This document shows, in pieces, positions 61,800-64,000 of a stretch of 64,000 bases of DNA; position 1 is the first letter of the stretch; each line of letters begins with the position of its first letter. The DNA comes from Acanthacorydalis orientalis. Taxonomy: Eukaryota; Arthropoda; Insecta; Megaloptera; Corydalidae. The notes below the pieces were generated by a model, which saw nothing but the letters and a program-made list of their open reading frames with translations, was not told the DNA's origin and made no database searches. The position numbers and the translations under genes are program-made. The stretch spans positions 10,319,026 through 10,383,025 of the forward strand of contig CM068321.1 in NCBI GenBank assembly GCA_034766995.1, read 5' to 3'.

Positions 61800-63270
61800 T
61801 AATTATACTTTGAATGATTATCGCATAATTTGCATTTTTATGAAATCTGAACATTTTGTATTTTACTTTACTTAAAGATGCGAGTCTAAATTAAAAAATA
61901 CATCAAAAATGTTTATAAATTAGATCTACTGGATTTATTTAAGTAATTTCTCAGAATTATGAACTTTCTCATTTATGAACGTTGAAAAATAAAGATTTTA
62001 CATGTAGTTATAATAAACGTCATAGTTTTGGTAGATAATTAAAATAATTGCGGATAATAATCTTTTTATTTTAATAAATTTAACTGGTCTAAATCTCTTG
62101 TATAATAATAGTGTGTATATTTATTCTATTGTTTCAATTGATCTACCACAAAATGAGTCATTATTTATTATTTAATTAAGAATATAAGAATTTATAATTT
62201 CGTATACAATAATTTATTTATTTTTTCAATTAGCAAACGTGTATAGTTCAAAAAAGGAATGAAATTCATTTATTTCTCTCACAGAAGATTCCAATTCTTT
62301 GATTTGTGATTTTTTCCATTTCGGAATTAAATTGTCTTGAAATATATAAAGAAAATATTACATTTAAAGATACATTTAATTTTTTTAACAAGATTATCTG
62401 TCGAATAAGTTTTTCTGTGGAGTTACAAATACAACTATAATAGAATTTTCATTTTTTATAATTTTATTCTTTAGTAAAAAAAGTAAACTGAAACATTGTA
62501 TATTCGTTTTGAATTCTTGTAAACTGAATATTTTGATTTATCTTTATATTTGTTTTGATTTTCTTTTATTGTATTTTTGTTCATTACATGTTTTTATAAG
62601 TAAGTAATATTAATAATACATCTGGTTTGAATAAATCACTCTGGTAGTAGAAATAACATTAACGTATAGACATTTTTCTCTATTTTGGTGCTGTGAAGGT
62701 GATTTAATCACTATTGAAATTAAATGTTATCAATAATGTTCTATTAAATATTTTTGATCGAAAATGTTGGTGACCAGGTTTGTTGTGACGCGAAAGAAAT
62801 TCAAAGTAAAAATGTATTGAGCGTAGTATCTAAATTGTATTAAATTAACTAATCTTGAGTCCTCAAATACTGGATATCAATTAAATAACCTATTTGGATA
62901 TCTGTTAAATAACCTATTTAACTTTTTCGAAATTGTTGTCGACGTTCATGCATAATCGTTTTTGGAACAGGTTTATATGTGTATTGATGCCTGAAAAAGT
63001 AAAGTATCTTCAAATTCTGGATTACTTTCTTAACCGTTTTAAGATCTGAATGTATAAATATCATTTGTTTTGTTCGAGTTGTTGAATTTGATTCATTTCT
63101 ATTGTAGTTGGGCAACAGTAAACATAATGAAAGTGAGCAATTGGTTTTGTCACGTATTTATTGAAAGTTGTATTTTATCTCCCTATGAAATTTATGTCTG
63201 CAATTATAGTAATCTAAAAAAAATTAAAATAGTAAACTAGTGCACAATTGAAATGATAATTAGTATTTAC
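61800..63270. other. AT-rich stretch
   Basis: Possible very decayed long-inverted-repeat trace at 62680-62770 (GCTGTGAAGGTGATTT, GTTATCAATAATGTTC), not callable; otherwise nothing. Confidence 0.5.
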
Positions 63271-63279
63271 TGAATTTTA

Positions 63280-63640
63280 TGGCAAAATTTACTTTCAGAA
63301 ATTCAGTTTTCACTTATCTCATAAACCATAAAATATTTTTTAAATCATAAGTATTCCATTATTGACTGTTGATCTTTTTGATTGTTGTTCATTCGCATTT
63401 TGATGATGATACCATCATATTTGACTGTTAATATACATAAACATTTTTACTTTGATTTTTTGTATCCTGTGTCTCTGAAGATTATGGTATCGCCATCGAA
63501 ATTCGCATAAGCAATAATAAGTCGATCAATAATCAAATAATAGAATTTTTTGATAGTTTTTTGGACGAAAAAAATCATTAATGAAAGTGAATTTAGCCAT
63601 AGAGCCAAAGTGTATCGTTTATACCATTTTAATACTTCAA
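63280..63640. repeat. Long-inverted-repeat family, copy N (best two-armed copy)
   Basis: The left arm runs from AAAATTTACTTTCAGAAATT through TTGATCTTTTTGATTGTTG and GATGATGATACCATCATATT. The right arm runs from CTGAAGATTATGGTATCGCC through ATCGAAATTCGCATAAGCAA, GTCGATCAATAATC and AATGAAAGTGAATTTAGCCA. The right arm read in reverse aligns with the left over about 130 bp with scattered differences. It is about 360 bp with no coding capacity. Confidence 0.75.
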
Positions 63641-64000
63641 TCAATAATGATTAAAAAATCCTAAAATTACCATTTTTATGATTATATTTTTTCCGTGCAT
63701 TACCTCAAGTTTATTATTCTATTTACACATTTTTATATATTTTTGTGATTCATAAACAAAACAATATTTAAAGGATTAAAGAGAAAATCTACTAATATTG
63801 CAAGTTGTCTGTTTAATATATCAAGTGCATCCAAATTTTTTTAACGTTTTACTATGAGTATTGATTTTATAATATTTTTGCAAAACTATATACAATCCAA
63901 GTCTTTTAAACAAAACTGTTTTACTGGCTGAAAAACGAATTTTTCATTTCTTATAATTTTTCAGATTCTTATAAAAAATCTGTTATATTTAATTACAGCT

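Noticed and set aside
62680..62770. Another copy of the long-inverted-repeat family
   Set aside because: Resemblance limited to two short blocks; below what I can support.
63950..64000. AG dinucleotides near the window end as the next membralin acceptor
   Set aside because: The bases after TTTCAG and TTACAG do not give Arg completion followed by FFYLYHF; no exon is supported.

Overview
This is a eukaryotic, very AT-rich window, almost certainly from an insect. It lies inside one gene. Two exons on the + strand, 2454-2537 and 18739-18871, encode consecutive pieces of the most conserved part of membralin (TMEM259), a multi-pass endoplasmic reticulum membrane protein. They are separated by a 16.2 kb intron. 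The first exon starts on an acceptor and the second ends on a donor, and I see no further membralin exon before 64000. So 1-2453 is the end of one intron, 2538-18738 is a complete intron, and 18872-64000 is the start of an intron of at least 45 kb. No other protein gene can be supported; nearly all other open frames are translations of (TA)n repeats or of transposon remnants.

The intronic DNA has four layers. (1) More than 50 (TA)n, (CA)n or (GT)n tracts, about one per 1.2 kb, up to roughly 300 bp in the compound tract at 30670-30966. (2) DNA transposon remains: a hAT element with an 8-bp target duplication (38976-39598), two internally deleted mariners with both ends and TA duplications (40904-41718 and 42869-43433), a mariner transposase fragment (about 21790-22110), and piggyBac remains with TTAA duplications (48672-49332, 52624-52943), plus a transposase 3' end at 45380-45965 and a solo end at 46056. 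There is also one tRNA-derived SINE-like unit (about 32620-32800). (3) Two apparently undescribed inverted-repeat families: a short TA-flanked MITE present twice (21007-21178, 60520-60731), and an old, divergent long-inverted-repeat family with at least twelve recognisable copies scattered from 1 to 63640. (4) More than twenty non-repetitive islands, 150-700 bp long, with higher GC and many CpG dinucleotides. These are the best candidates for intronic regulatory DNA. The strongest are 40090-40400 (three CACGTG boxes, CCAAT motifs and a TATA-like run) and 59160-59930 (a perfect 11-bp hairpin, and a 13-base motif shared with the island at 24070-24440).

Organism: the membralin peptide is of animal type and close to how I recall the insect protein. 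The mix of mariner, hAT and piggyBac remnants, the AT-rich base composition and the CpG-rich islands fit an insect. The order cannot be fixed from this sequence alone; a hymenopteran is plausible but unproven. Motif recognition was by eye and memory, without database searches or alignments.
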